Of a DNA stretch of 64,000 bases, positions 27,778 through 37,980 are shown one piece after another. The position numbers and the translations under genes are program-made. Under the pieces are notes generated by a model. It was not told where the DNA came from. It saw only the letters and a list, made by a program, of their open reading frames with translations, and ran no database searches. The DNA lies in assembly GCA_019233975.1 (NCBI GenBank), contig JAFALY010000038.1, positions 85,638-149,637 of the forward strand, in the 5' to 3' direction. How positions within the stretch are numbered: position 1 is the first letter of the stretch; each line of letters opens with the position of its first letter. Origin of the DNA: Alphaproteobacteria bacterium. Lineage in GTDB: Bacteria; Pseudomonadota; Alphaproteobacteria; UBA9219.

Positions 27778-28773
27778 TTATTTTTTAACATTCTGCGGCG
27801 TCATAAAGGTCGGCGTGCCGCCAAAGGCCGGCGCACCCGTCGCACCTGCCAGACGCGAAGCCGTGCGGTCGATATAGGTCGACAGCATGCCGATCTTGTT
27901 TTCACGGATGAGCGAGCGAACCGCATCACCCGGTTGGTCGGGTTCGGTAAACAGATACTTCACCCACGGCCCCGTTTCACGCATGGTCTGGTAAACGAGC
28001 CCCGTCAGGCCGGAAGCCAACATATTCTGCACGCCCGGGCCCATCGCCTGTTCCGCCAGAAAGATGATACCCATCAACGCTTCTTCGGGCGAACCGGCAT
28101 GAACCGTCGTGATAACCAAGTGGCCCGTGGTCGCAGCGCGCAGCAATTGCTCTGCAGCCTTTGGCGTACGAATTTCACCGACATAGATATAACGCGGCGC
28201 CCAACGCAGCGAACGCTTCAGGCATACAGCCCAATCTTCATCAGACCGCACTTCTACCTGGAAGCAGTGACCGCTGTCGCCATGGCGACCCTTCAGCATA
28301 TATTCAACGGGGTCTTCGATGGTCACCGCCGTGCCACCATAGGACCGCAGGAAATGCGCCAGCAAAGCGACAGCCGTCGTGGTCTTACCCTGTCCCGTTG
28401 CACCCGATACCAGGATCAAGCCATCACGCTTGCCCAAATCCTTCATGTGGTCGCTGATATGACTGACAATGCCAAGCTTGTCCAAATCCGGGATGACGGT
28501 GTTGATGCGCCGCGCGCAAACCCACATAGTGCCATCCGACATTTCCTGTCGCGACAAACGGCAGCGCACGCCTTCGAAGTCAATCGAGCCGTCATTGCGA
28601 TCATGCAAAGTCTGATTGACCGCAATCATAAAGCGATCGATAGCGGGTTGGAATTCATGAGGCACGAATTGGTTCGCGGTGCTTTTGCCTCGCTCCTTGG
28701 AGCGATAGAGGGCTTGATCGATCTGGTCCAGCCGCACGTAAAGGTCGATGAAAGGCAAATCGCTCAACTGCAT
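27778..28773 (-). CDS. DotB/PilT-like secretion ATPase, paralog 2
   Basis: SGATGQGKTTTAVALLAHFL, AVTIEDPVEYMLKG, YIYVGEIRTPKAAEQLLRAATTGHLVITTVHAGS; shared LIRENKIGM tail with paralog 1. Confidence 0.85.
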   Translation of the reverse strand: MQLSDLPFIDLYVRLDQIDQALYRSKERGKSTANQFVPHEFQPAIDRFMIAVNQTLHDRNDGSIDFEGVRCRLSRQEMSDGTMWVCARRINTVIPDLDKLGIVSHISDHMKDLGKRDGLILVSGATGQGKTTTAVALLAHFLRSYGGTAVTIEDPVEYMLKGRHGDSGHCFQVEVRSDEDWAVCLKRSLRWAPRYIYVGEIRTPKAAEQLLRAATTGHLVITTVHAGSPEEALMGIIFLAEQAMGPGVQNMLASGLTGLVYQTMRETGPWVKYLFTEPDQPGDAVRSLIRENKIGMLSTYIDRTASRLAGATGAPAFGGTPTFMTPQNVKK

Positions 28774-28849
28774 AAAAACCGCTCCCCTCGCGCGTCAGGC
28801 GTCACGAAACCCGAGTCTTTTACAACTATCCTTTTTCGCCTGTTTTTGG

Positions 28850-28864
28850 TTAATAGCGGCTTAA
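28850..28864. promoter_or_regulatory. CtrA-type box TTAA-TAGCGGC-TTAA
   Basis: Perfect TTAA-N7-TTAA in the intergenic region between the DotB-like pair and hisS. Confidence 0.5.
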
Positions 28865-29014
28865 TTTCTGCAGAAGCCCACAGTCATTTTTTAACCTCAA
28901 CGTTATACAAGACGATAAATTTTAGCCGATTCTGCGTACAAGTTTCCTCGCCAAGCAAAGGCATATCAGGTATAACGCGTACTTTCTCAGAAATTACCTC
29001 AAGAGCACCTGCTT

Positions 29015-30376
29015 ATGTCCCTGATTAAGCCACGCACCATCGCCGGAACCATGGAACTCCTGCCGCGCGAGCAGATGATTTTCCAGCATATTTTCGACAC
29101 CATACGCCATAGCTATGAACGGTTCGGCTTTATCCCTATCGAAACGCCGGTGTTTGAGGAGAAGGACATCCTTTTGACCAAATCTGGCGGCGAAACCGAA
29201 AAGCAGGTTTATTTCGTCCAATCGACAGGCAGCCTGCAACAAGGCTACGAGGCCGACATGGCGCTGCGCTTCGACCTGACCGTGCCATTGGCGCGTTATG
29301 TCGCAGAACATGAACGTGAGTTGAACTTCCCCTTCCGCCGCTACCAGATGCAGCGCGTCTATCGTGGCGAACGCGCACAACGCGGCCGGTTCCGTGAATT
29401 TTATCAATGCGACATCGACGTAATCGGCAAAGATAAGCTCGATCCCATTTTCGATGCGGAATTACCCGCCATCATCGCGCAAATTTTTGAATCGCTGCGC
29501 ATCGGCGACTTCACCATTCATTTCAGCAATAGAAAAATCCTGCTGGGACTGCTGTCGGGATGGGGCGTTACCGAAGAAGAGAAGCGCAAGCTGATTTTGC
29601 GCGAGGTCGACAAGCTGGATAAAATCGGCACTGACAAGGTGCGCGATGCGATTGCGGCACTGGGCCTGACAGCACAACAGGCGGGTGAAGTTTTAAAACT
29701 GATCGCGCACACAGGCAGCAAAGCAGAAGTTCTGGCCGCCCTTAAGAACGTTCAATGCAATGACCCGGTTTTTGTCGAAGGTTTGAACGAAGTTTCACAA
29801 ATGGTCGAAGCACTGGCCGCCCTGGGTGTGCCGGAAAAGCGCACGCGCCTGAACCTCGCCATCGCACGTGGTCTGGATTACTACACGGGCACTGTTTACG
29901 AAACCACCGTCGATGCGCACCCTGAATTCGGCAGCGTTTGCTCAGGCGGTCGCTATGAGAATCTGGCCAGCTATTACACCAAATCCAAATTGCCGGGCGT
30001 GGGTATCTCCATCGGCTTGACCCGGCTGTTTGACCTGCTGACCACCTACAATCTGATGCCGCAGCATTTGCAGAAGAGCAGCGTACAAGTACTGATTGCG
30101 CAGATGGATGTTGCCCTGCGCCCCACCTATCTGACACTGGCCAGCATGCTACGTACAGCCGGATACAATGTCGAAAACTATCTGGAACCCGCCAAATTGG
30201 ACAAGCAGTTGAAATATGCCGACAGGGCCGGTGTGCCGCTGATGCTGTTGATGGGAACGGATGAGTTCGCGAAGGGGAGCGTGATTGTCAAGGATCTGGC
30301 CGCCAAAACACAAACCGAAATCATGCAGGCGAATCTGGTAACACATTTGAACACGTTTTTCGCGAAGGCAGTCTGA
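29015..30376 (+). CDS. hisS: Histidyl-tRNA synthetase
   Basis: GTMELLPREQMIFQHIF, MALRFDLTVPLARY, FRRYQMQRVYRGERAQRGRFREFYQCDID, GRYENL. Confidence 0.97.
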   Translation: MSLIKPRTIAGTMELLPREQMIFQHIFDTIRHSYERFGFIPIETPVFEEKDILLTKSGGETEKQVYFVQSTGSLQQGYEADMALRFDLTVPLARYVAEHERELNFPFRRYQMQRVYRGERAQRGRFREFYQCDIDVIGKDKLDPIFDAELPAIIAQIFESLRIGDFTIHFSNRKILLGLLSGWGVTEEEKRKLILREVDKLDKIGTDKVRDAIAALGLTAQQAGEVLKLIAHTGSKAEVLAALKNVQCNDPVFVEGLNEVSQMVEALAALGVPEKRTRLNLAIARGLDYYTGTVYETTVDAHPEFGSVCSGGRYENLASYYTKSKLPGVGISIGLTRLFDLLTTYNLMPQHLQKSSVQVLIAQMDVALRPTYLTLASMLRTAGYNVENYLEPAKLDKQLKYADRAGVPLMLLMGTDEFAKGSVIVKDLAAKTQTEIMQANLVTHLNTFFAKAV

Positions 30377-30381
30377 AACCG

Positions 30382-31407
30382 ATGACGAGCAGTCCCGAAC
30401 ATTTCCACACGCTGGAAACTACGGCCGCCAGTTTTGGTGTCGCCATTACCCCTGCGCTCCGTGCCGCGATGGACATCAACGATCCGCACGACCCCATTGC
30501 CAAGCAATTTATGCCTTCAGTTCATGAGGCATTTATTCACGATGATGAGCTGAGCGACCCCATCGGTGACTTTGCCCACAACCCGACCGAGGGGTTGGTG
30601 CACCGCTATCCCGACCGCGTCTTGTTGAAGATCGCCAGCAGTTGCGCCGTTAATTGCCGTTACTGCTTCCGCCGTGACGAACTTACAACGCCCAAACCGC
30701 CTTTGTCGCCAGAGGCATTGCAGAAGGCGTTTGATTACATCCGCACACACGAAGAAGTATGGGAAGTCATTCTGACGGGCGGCGACCCGCTGGTTCTGTC
30801 TGACCGCCAGTTAAAGTTCATCATCGATACGCTGAACGACATCGACCATGTCAAAATCATTCGCATTCATACGCGCCTGCCCGTCGCCAATCCGACACGG
30901 ATTACGCGCGAACTGGTGGCGGCTTTACGCGGCGCAAAGCCTGTTTATGTGGTTCTGCATTGCAACAGCGCCCGCGAATTGACAGACGATGCACGCGCTG
31001 CCTGCGCGCGATTGATTGATGCGGGCATGCCGATGCTGGCACAGAGCGTTCTGCTGCGCGGCGTCAATGATACGACAGCCAGCCTGACCGCCCTGCTGCG
31101 CGCGCTGGTTGAAACACGCATCAAGCCCTATCAGATTTATCATGGCGATCTGGCGCGAGGCACAAGCCATTTCCGCGTCGCCCTGCAAAAAGGCCGTGAT
31201 TTGATCGGCAGTTTGCGCGGCGTCATCTCCGGTCTTTGCCAACCCACCTATCTGATGGACATACCGGGTGGTTACGGCAAAATCCTGCTGACTCCGGCAT
31301 CGGCCACGCCAAAGGGTGACGGCTGGGAACTGACAGACCGCCACGGCAACAAACACGACTACCATGATGCGCTAATAACAACTGACAGTGATAAAACCGC
31401 CCCATGA
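30382..31407 (+). CDS. KamA/EpmB-family lysine 2,3-aminomutase (radical SAM)
   Basis: NCRYCFRRDE radical-SAM CxxxCxxC, EVILTGGDPLVLSD, PIRIHTRLP-like IRIHTRLPVANPTR. Confidence 0.9.
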   Translation: MTSSPEHFHTLETTAASFGVAITPALRAAMDINDPHDPIAKQFMPSVHEAFIHDDELSDPIGDFAHNPTEGLVHRYPDRVLLKIASSCAVNCRYCFRRDELTTPKPPLSPEALQKAFDYIRTHEEVWEVILTGGDPLVLSDRQLKFIIDTLNDIDHVKIIRIHTRLPVANPTRITRELVAALRGAKPVYVVLHCNSARELTDDARAACARLIDAGMPMLAQSVLLRGVNDTTASLTALLRALVETRIKPYQIYHGDLARGTSHFRVALQKGRDLIGSLRGVISGLCQPTYLMDIPGGYGKILLTPASATPKGDGWELTDRHGNKHDYHDALITTDSDKTAP

Positions 31408-34400
31408 CGCGTAAAGGCAAAAAAAAGCATAAGGCGCCCCAAGACGAAACTCGCCTGATAAGCCCCAAGGAGCATTACCGCATGCGGCTGCCACGGATTG
31501 TGTGGCTGTTGCCCATAACCCTGTTTTTTGCCATTGTGACCATCGTCGTCTCGGCCATACGCACGGAAATGCGTACCTCCGAAACGCAGGCTGAGTGGTT
31601 GTCGTGGTACGGTGCGCATATTCAGTTTACGCCGGGTGACGGCCCCAACCCCGCAGCACGTTTCCCGGTCAGCGGCCCGTATAACCAACGTCTGGGCTAC
31701 AGCTATATCCCGTTCTTTGCAAAATCATTGCAAGCGGACGATTATCACATTACGCAGCAAATGCGCGCAACGCCGACCTATGACTATTTTTTTGATCGCG
31801 GCCTTTACCCCATTTATCATGCCAAAACAGTGGCAGGTGTTACCCTGTATGACCGCGACGAACACAAGCTGTACAGCGCCAGCTATCCCGCGCATGTGTT
31901 CGCCGACTTCGCCAGCATCCCGCCCGTGCTCGTCAACACTCTGCTCTATATCGAAAACCGTGAACTGCTGAGAGACGGCGCCGAAACGCGCAACCCCGTC
32001 ATTGAATGGGACCGTTTCCTGTATGCGCTGGTCGGACACGCGATTCACAGCTTTGCGCCCGGCTTTAACCCCGGCGGCGGCAGCACGCTCGCCACACAGA
32101 TTGAAAAGTTCCGTTACTCACCCGGCGGCCAGACGACCAGCGGCATGGAAAAATTGCGGCAAATTGCGTCGGCCTCATTACGCGTTTATCTGGACGGCCC
32201 CGACACACGCGCGGCGCGCGAGAAAATCGCGCTCGATTATTTGAACAGCACACCGCTCAGCGCACGCCCCGGCTTTGGTGAAATCAACAGTATCGGCGAT
32301 GGTTTGTGGGCGTGGTTCGGCATTGACTTAAATGACGCCGCTAATGCCCTGAACTTGCCGGAACATGATGCGGACTCTCTCCGCACCAAGGCACAGATTT
32401 ATCGCGAAGCTTTGGGGCTCATCCTGGCACAACGGCGCCCCAGCTATTATCTGGCCAGCAATCACACTGCCCTGGACGCGCTGACGGATGCGACGCTCGA
32501 CCGCCTTGCCGAAGCCGGCGTTATATCCGTGCGTCTGCGCGATACGACTAAAGCAGCGAATTTCCATTTTGTTGCAGAGGCCCCCCTGCCCCCGCAACCG
32601 CCGTTTATGGAACAAAAAGCAGTGAACGCCCTGCGTAGCCATTTGATGAGCATGTTGGGCCTGAAGAAACTATATGAAATTGACCGGTTAGACCTGACGG
32701 CACGCAGCACGCTGGATCAGGACACGCAAAGCAAGCTTGTGGATTTTCTGCGGCATCTGAGCGATCCGGATTTTTTGAAAGCGAACGGCCTGTATGGCTT
32801 CCGCCTTTTGAATCCTGACAACGATCCGAAAAAGATCAAATGGAGCGTCGTGCTGTATGAACGCACGAACGACAGCAACAAATTGCGCGTGCAGGCCGAC
32901 AATATCGACGAGCCGTTCGATATGAACGAGGGGATGAAGCTCGACCTCGGCTCGACCGCCAAATTGCGCACGCTGGTCAGTTATCTGGAAATTATCAGCG
33001 AATTGTATCGCCGCTATGCCGGCCTTTCGGTTGAAGATTTACAGGACATGGCCGAAGACGCACCCGACGTGTTGACGGAATGGGCGATTGGCTGGTTGAT
33101 TGAACACCCGACCGCTGACCTTGAAACCATGCTGAATGCCGCTATGGATCGGCACTATTCAGGCAACCCGCACGAAATATTCTTTACAGGTGGTGGGCAA
33201 CATACATTTGTAAACTTTGAAAGATCCGAAGATTTCGAAGTTATGGACCTGCACGAAGCCTTTAGAAACTCGGTCAATCTGGTGTTCGTGCGCCTGATGC
33301 GCGACATCGTGAATTACACAATTGCACAGGGGCCGCAAACCAAAGAACAATTACTGGATGACCCGGATGAACCCGCACGGAAAAGTTATCTGGACCGTTT
33401 TGCCGATCAGGAGGGTGCGCAGTTCCTTAACAGGTATATCAGCGAATATTTCAATCTGGATGGCGATGCCGCGCTGGAGAAACTGCTCAGTCACGCGCAC
33501 AAAGGTGCATCGGCGCACACTATCATTTTCCGTTCGGTTCGCCCGCAGGCCAGCATGACAGAATTCGCTGATTTTATGCAGCGTCACCCGCTGAAGGAGT
33601 CCCTGTCCAATCAACGTCTGGCGCAGCTCTATCACACCTATACCGCTGACAAATATAACCTCTCGGACCGCGGCTATATCGCCGGGCTCAACCCCATGGA
33701 ATTGTGGCTGGTCAGCTATCTGCAAAGCAATCCCCATGCTTCGCGCCACACGTTGATGCAAGTCAGCCAGCCCATACGCATCGCCAGCTATGCGTGGCTG
33801 ATGAATCCGCATTTAAAGCGCGCGCAGGATACACGCATTCGTATTATTCTGGAGGCCGATGCCTTTGCCCAGTTGCATGACCGCTGGGCCCGCCTCGGCT
33901 ACCCCTTCGGTCGTCTGGTGCCCAGCCTTGCAACAGCTATCGGCAGCTCTGCTGACCGCCCCGGCGCGTTGGCTGAACTGGTTGGCATTATTCTGAATGA
34001 TGGCACGCGCCTGCCGACCATCCGGTTTGAATCGCTGATGTTCGGCGAAGGAACGCCCTATCAGACATTGGTTGAACATTACGGCGACCAACACAAAGAA
34101 CAGTTGCTGGATCCCGCCATCGCCCATGTCATGAAGGGCGTGATGGCCGAAGTCGTCGACAACGGCACGGCCCGCCGCGTCAAGGGTGCCTATAAAGACA
34201 CCAAAGGAACTGTTCTGACCATTGGCGGCAAAACTGGCACAGGTGACCATCGCTTTGATGAATTCGGCACCGGTGGGCATTTAATATCGTCACGCGTCGT
34301 CAACCGCACAGGCACTTTTGCCTTTTACATTGGCGACCATTTTTTTGGCACAATTACCGCACATGTTGCGGGTGAAGAAGCCGCTAAATACAAATTCACG

Positions 34401-34664
34401 AGCGCCTTGTCGGCACAAATGCTGCGCGCGCTGGAGCCCGTTCTGGGGCCGCTGATCCACCGCAGCGAACCGCCCGAGGCCGCCAGCACCACAGATACGC
34501 CGCCCGCGAACGTGGACAACAAGGATAAATCGCCCGCTGTCGTTAAGGATAAGGGCAAAGAAGAAGCGACCGACGAAGACGATGATAATGATGATATGAC
34601 CGGCGATGATGCTGATGAACCGGATGAGGGCACCAATGACGGAACGGACAAAATCGAACCTTAA
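31404..34664 (+). CDS. Large divergent class A penicillin-binding protein-like (GT51 + transpeptidase), acidic C-tail
   Basis: YIENREL and GGGSTLATQIEKF (GT51 motifs), GSTAK (SxxK), NSVNL (SxN), GGKTGTGD (KTG). Confidence 0.8.
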   Translation: MTRKGKKKHKAPQDETRLISPKEHYRMRLPRIVWLLPITLFFAIVTIVVSAIRTEMRTSETQAEWLSWYGAHIQFTPGDGPNPAARFPVSGPYNQRLGYSYIPFFAKSLQADDYHITQQMRATPTYDYFFDRGLYPIYHAKTVAGVTLYDRDEHKLYSASYPAHVFADFASIPPVLVNTLLYIENRELLRDGAETRNPVIEWDRFLYALVGHAIHSFAPGFNPGGGSTLATQIEKFRYSPGGQTTSGMEKLRQIASASLRVYLDGPDTRAAREKIALDYLNSTPLSARPGFGEINSIGDGLWAWFGIDLNDAANALNLPEHDADSLRTKAQIYREALGLILAQRRPSYYLASNHTALDALTDATLDRLAEAGVISVRLRDTTKAANFHFVAEAPLPPQPPFMEQKAVNALRSHLMSMLGLKKLYEIDRLDLTARSTLDQDTQSKLVDFLRHLSDPDFLKANGLYGFRLLNPDNDPKKIKWSVVLYERTNDSNKLRVQADNIDEPFDMNEGMKLDLGSTAKLRTLVSYLEIISELYRRYAGLSVEDLQDMAEDAPDVLTEWAIGWLIEHPTADLETMLNAAMDRHYSGNPHEIFFTGGGQHTFVNFERSEDFEVMDLHEAFRNSVNLVFVRLMRDIVNYTIAQGPQTKEQLLDDPDEPARKSYLDRFADQEGAQFLNRYISEYFNLDGDAALEKLLSHAHKGASAHTIIFRSVRPQASMTEFADFMQRHPLKESLSNQRLAQLYHTYTADKYNLSDRGYIAGLNPMELWLVSYLQSNPHASRHTLMQVSQPIRIASYAWLMNPHLKRAQDTRIRIILEADAFAQLHDRWARLGYPFGRLVPSLATAIGSSADRPGALAELVGIILNDGTRLPTIRFESLMFGEGTPYQTLVEHYGDQHKEQLLDPAIAHVMKGVMAEVVDNGTARRVKGAYKDTKGTVLTIGGKTGTGDHRFDEFGTGGHLISSRVVNRTGTFAFYIGDHFFGTITAHVAGEEAAKYKFTSALSAQMLRALEPVLGPLIHRSEPPEAASTTDTPPANVDNKDKSPAVVKDKGKEEATDEDDDNDDMTGDDADEPDEGTNDGTDKIEP

Positions 34665-35268
34665 TCTTGTGATGGTGGCCGCGCTTATCTGCGTCACTCT
34701 TGCCCCCGCCCCCACCTTTGCCAAAACCGCAACCCAGAAACAAGCCGGTACCGCAGGTCAACCAACCCCCATCGGTAAAACCTATGGCAAATGGCGGACC
34801 TATAAGGTTGACGACGCAGGACAACCTGTTTGTTACATGGCCCTGACGACTGGCTTTGCCAAAAGCAAGAAATTCAAACGCAGCGAGTCCCACCTTCTGA
34901 TCACCCAGCGCCCGGAAGAAAAAAGCAAGGACGTCGTCAGCTATACCGCCGGATACACTTACAAACCCGCCACGGATGTTTTGGTACAGATCGGCAAGCA
35001 AAGCTTTAACATGTTCACGGCCAAAGACACCGCCTGGTCGCGCGATGCCGCCGCAGACAAGGCCCTGACCGCCGCGATTATTAGTACAAAAATCATCACG
35101 ATCACCGGCACACCCGGGCAAAAAAACACAGCCCCCACGCATGACCGGCTGGATGTCACGGGTGCCAATGAAGCTTATCATGCCATTAATCAGGCCTGTG
35201 GTCTGGAGGCGTCCCCCGCCAAAAAGGCAGTCAGCAAACCCCAAAAGGCCAAAAAGCAGGGAAAATAG
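34636..35268 (+). CDS. Invasion-associated locus B (IalB)-family protein
   Basis: Signal peptide; YGKWRTYKVDDAGQPVCYMAL... GVxYxxxGxxVxI-like pattern. Confidence 0.7.
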   Translation: MTERTKSNLNLVMVAALICVTLAPAPTFAKTATQKQAGTAGQPTPIGKTYGKWRTYKVDDAGQPVCYMALTTGFAKSKKFKRSESHLLITQRPEEKSKDVVSYTAGYTYKPATDVLVQIGKQSFNMFTAKDTAWSRDAAADKALTAAIISTKIITITGTPGQKNTAPTHDRLDVTGANEAYHAINQACGLEASPAKKAVSKPQKAKKQGK

Positions 35269-35327
35269 GCCCTGTTTACACGCAAGTTTTGACAGAGGCG
35301 CCGTCCTGAGGCATGGAGAGCGGCATG

Positions 35328-36512
35328 GGATTACATAATCATTCAAAAAACTTTGCGGCCAACCTGGCCGAGATTGACGGCAAGCGCAACCTTGTCGGCA
35401 TGGCGTATGACGAAATGACGGGCGCGCTGGTGGAAATGGGACTGGAAAAGTTCCGCACCAAGCAGGTCTGGTCATGGATCTATCACCACGGCGCGACGGA
35501 CTTTGCGCAAATGTCCACGCTCGCGAAGCCTGCGCGCGACAAACTGGCGGCGCATTTTGTTGTGGCGCGCCCGACCATTTCACAAGATCAGCAATCAACC
35601 GACGGCACGCGCAAATGGCTTCTGAAAATGCCGGACGGGCAGGAAGTCGAATGTGTGCACATCCCCGAAGAGGATCGCGGCGCGTTATGCGTATCGAGCC
35701 AGGTCGGTTGCACCCTTACCTGTCGTTTTTGCCATACGGGCACGCAACGTCTGGTGCGCAATCTGGAAGCCAGTGAAATTGTGATGCAGGTCATGCTGGC
35801 CCGTGACAAGCTGGGCGAATGGCCATCCGCCAAGGATGAGCGCATGCTGTCCAACATCGTCATGATGGGCATGGGCGAGCCGCTCTATAACTATGACAAC
35901 GTCGCCAAAGCGCTGAAGATCATTATGCATGGCGAAGGCATCGCCATCAGCAAGCGTAAGATTACCCTGTCCACCTCGGGCGTTGTGCCGATGATCCGCC
36001 AGTGCGGCGAAGAACTGGGCGTTAATCTCGCCATCAGCCTGCACGCGGTGACGGATGAATTGCGCGACCAGATTGTGCCAATCAACCGCAAATATCCGAT
36101 CAAGGAATTGCTGCAGGCCTGCCGCGATTACCCGAGCGCCAGCAACGCACGACGCATCACCTTCGAATACATCATGTTGAAGGGCGTGAATGACAGCGCC
36201 GCCGACGCCAAGCAACTGGTCCGCCTGTTGCGCGGTATTCCGGCGAAAATCAACCTGATCCCCTTCAACCCGTGGCCCGGTTCTGCCTTTGAATGCCCCG
36301 ACTGGGATGTGATTGAAAAGTTCGGCGATATCGTCAACGAAGCCGGTTACGCCAGCCCCATCCGCACCCCGCGTGGACGTGACATTATGGCCGCCTGCGG
36401 ACAGTTGAAATCAGCCAGCCTGCGCCTGTCGGCCACAGAGCGGGCCGCCATGGACAAAATCATCGCGGAAAAAGAGTTGGCGCAAGGGTTGGAACAAGTT
36501 GCCACGGCGTAA
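35328..36512 (+). CDS. rlmN: 23S rRNA (adenine2503-C2)-methyltransferase RlmN (start near 35313-35328)
   Basis: [41 protein letters not shown] radical [16 protein letters not shown]. Confidence 0.95.
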   Translation, partial: GLHNHSKNFAANLAEIDGKRNLVGMAYDEMTGALVEMGLEKFRTKQVWSWIYHHGATDFAQMSTLAKPARDKLAAHFVVARPTISQDQQSTDGTRKWLLKMPDGQEVECVHIPEEDRGALCVSSQVGCTLTCRFCHTGTQRLVRNLEASEIVMQVMLARDKLGEWPSAKDERMLSNIVMMGMGEPLYNYDNVAKALKIIMHGEGIAISKRKITLSTSGVVPMIRQCGEELGVNLAISLHAVTDELRDQIVPINRKYPIKELLQACRDYPSASNARRITFEYIMLKGVNDSAADAKQLVRLLRGIPAKINLIPFNPWPGSAFECPDWDVIEKFGDIVNEAGYASPIRTPRGRDIMAACGQLKSASLRLSATERAAMDKIIAEKELAQGLEQVATA

Positions 36513-36592
36513 GGTTGCACCGCAATATCATCTGATTTTACTTGCATAAAGATATGTTATGGTAGCCTCCCAGTGGGTGGGTGTTTTTTATT

Positions 36593-37762
36593 ATGCAGAA
36601 ATCTGTTTGTATTTTTTGTGATATTGACCCGATTATTGCGAGCGGCCATTTCTGGCGCAGCATGCGCCTTGCCAAACAATTGGCGAAGGAAGGTGCCGCC
36701 GTCAAAATCATCCTGCCTAATAATGAAACAGCCGAAATAGCATTGCAGGCTTTCGAGAAAAACTTTGGCGTAGACGGATTCGAAGTTGTCCTAAGTAATC
36801 ACTTCACCCAATTGTCCGATGCGGATGATTTATTCAGACCACTCACAGACGATCAATTACAGGACATTACCAACGCAGACCTTTTGATTGTCGACAATTA
36901 CCGGGTCAGCAAACCACAACTGGCCGCGTTGAAGGACGCCGGGCATACCGTCGTCGCGTTGGATGACTTCAATCACCGGTGTCTGGACGAAACCGCAGTG
37001 CATGCAGTCATTAACCCGAGCATAGAAGAACATTTTATCCACGATGGCGATTATATGCCGGGTTATGGGGATGCTGTGGTCTTTGCACCGGGACAAAAAC
37101 ATTTATTGCCCAACGAATTGTTTGCCGAACATGATCATGATCCCTCAAATGTCGTTATCAGCTTTGGCGGCTCTGATTTTGGTCAAATTGGTCTCATGCT
37201 GCTACAGGAGATACTAAAAGAAGCCCCTGATCTATTGGACACCGATATGCGGTTTACGGTTGCCATTCCCCACGTAAAGGTCGATGACGCTATCATTCAG
37301 GATCTGCAGTCACAATTGGGCGACAGGCTGCAAATTATCAACCGATACAAACCACAGGAACTTTTTGGCACTGCAGGTGCAATTGTTTGCGGCGGCGGCC
37401 AGACGATTGTTGAAGTCACGGCCTGTCAAACGCCGATAGCGGGTGTCGGCGTATTAAACGAAACTCAGTTTGTGAGCGGCAGAATCTTAGGTGAAAAGGG
37501 TGTTGCCGTCGGCAACCTATTTGGCATTCTGGCTGGCGATGACGTCTCAACCCAGATGCGCGATTTTGCAAAGGCCGTTATCCCGAATTTACGCGACCGT
37601 TCGCGCTGTAAAAAGCTGGATCCAATTAATCCTGATGGTTTCCACGATCTGACGCAAGCATTGCTGGCGCTAGCTGGGGCACCGCCGCCGCAATCCACCA
37701 TCGCGGACCCTTACGCCTGGTATTCCGGCGATCTTACTCATTCAGGCATAGTTGCGGGGTGA
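36593..37762 (+). CDS. PseG-like hydrolase/glycosyltransferase (GT28-like)
   Basis: IASGHFWRSMRLAKQLAKEGAAVKIIL, VISFGGSDFGQIGLMLLQ, CGGGQTIVEVTACQTPIAGVG. Confidence 0.7.
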   Translation: MQKSVCIFCDIDPIIASGHFWRSMRLAKQLAKEGAAVKIILPNNETAEIALQAFEKNFGVDGFEVVLSNHFTQLSDADDLFRPLTDDQLQDITNADLLIVDNYRVSKPQLAALKDAGHTVVALDDFNHRCLDETAVHAVINPSIEEHFIHDGDYMPGYGDAVVFAPGQKHLLPNELFAEHDHDPSNVVISFGGSDFGQIGLMLLQEILKEAPDLLDTDMRFTVAIPHVKVDDAIIQDLQSQLGDRLQIINRYKPQELFGTAGAIVCGGGQTIVEVTACQTPIAGVGVLNETQFVSGRILGEKGVAVGNLFGILAGDDVSTQMRDFAKAVIPNLRDRSRCKKLDPINPDGFHDLTQALLALAGAPPPQSTIADPYAWYSGDLTHSGIVAG

Positions 37763-37800
37763 TAGAGCTTGACTCCCGCCTGTTCGGTAAATTATATTTT

Positions 37801-37890
37801 ATGAAAATGAACATAACGGCAATAAAATTACCAATGCACAAGAACGGACAACTCCTACTAACCCAAGCGCTGAAAGCGGGGCGATTGTAA
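37801..37890 (+). CDS. leuL: Leucine-rich leader peptide of the leu operon (MKMNITAIKLPMHKNGQLLLTQALKAGRL)
   Basis: Small ORF with clustered Leu codons (tta, ctc-cta-cta, ctg, ttg) followed by hairpins and a terminator, upstream of leuA. Confidence 0.7.
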   Translation: MKMNITAIKLPMHKNGQLLLTQALKAGRL

Positions 37891-37897
37891 CAATCGC
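37881..37897 (+). other. Hairpin GCGATTG-TAA-CAATCGC enclosing the leader stop codon
   Basis: 7-bp perfect stem, loop TAA. Confidence 0.65.
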
Positions 37898-37920
37898 ACG
37901 ACCGGTCAGCGTATCCCACA

Positions 37921-37944
37921 GGCTCTGTTTCAGGGCCTTTTTTT
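37921..37944 (+). terminator. Attenuator terminator upstream of leuA
   Basis: GGCTCTG-TTT-CAGGGCC (one G-U) followed by TTTTTTT. Confidence 0.85.
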
Positions 37945-37980
37945 ATACCCAAAACCAATCCGTGAAGACAAAGGACCCCA

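Noticed and set aside
27934-29028. 364-aa forward ORF
   Set aside because: Antisense to the DotB-like gene, which has clear ATPase motifs; translation is low-information.
34543-35598. 351-aa reverse ORF
   Set aside because: Antisense to the PBP, IalB-like and rlmN genes; no recognisable motifs.
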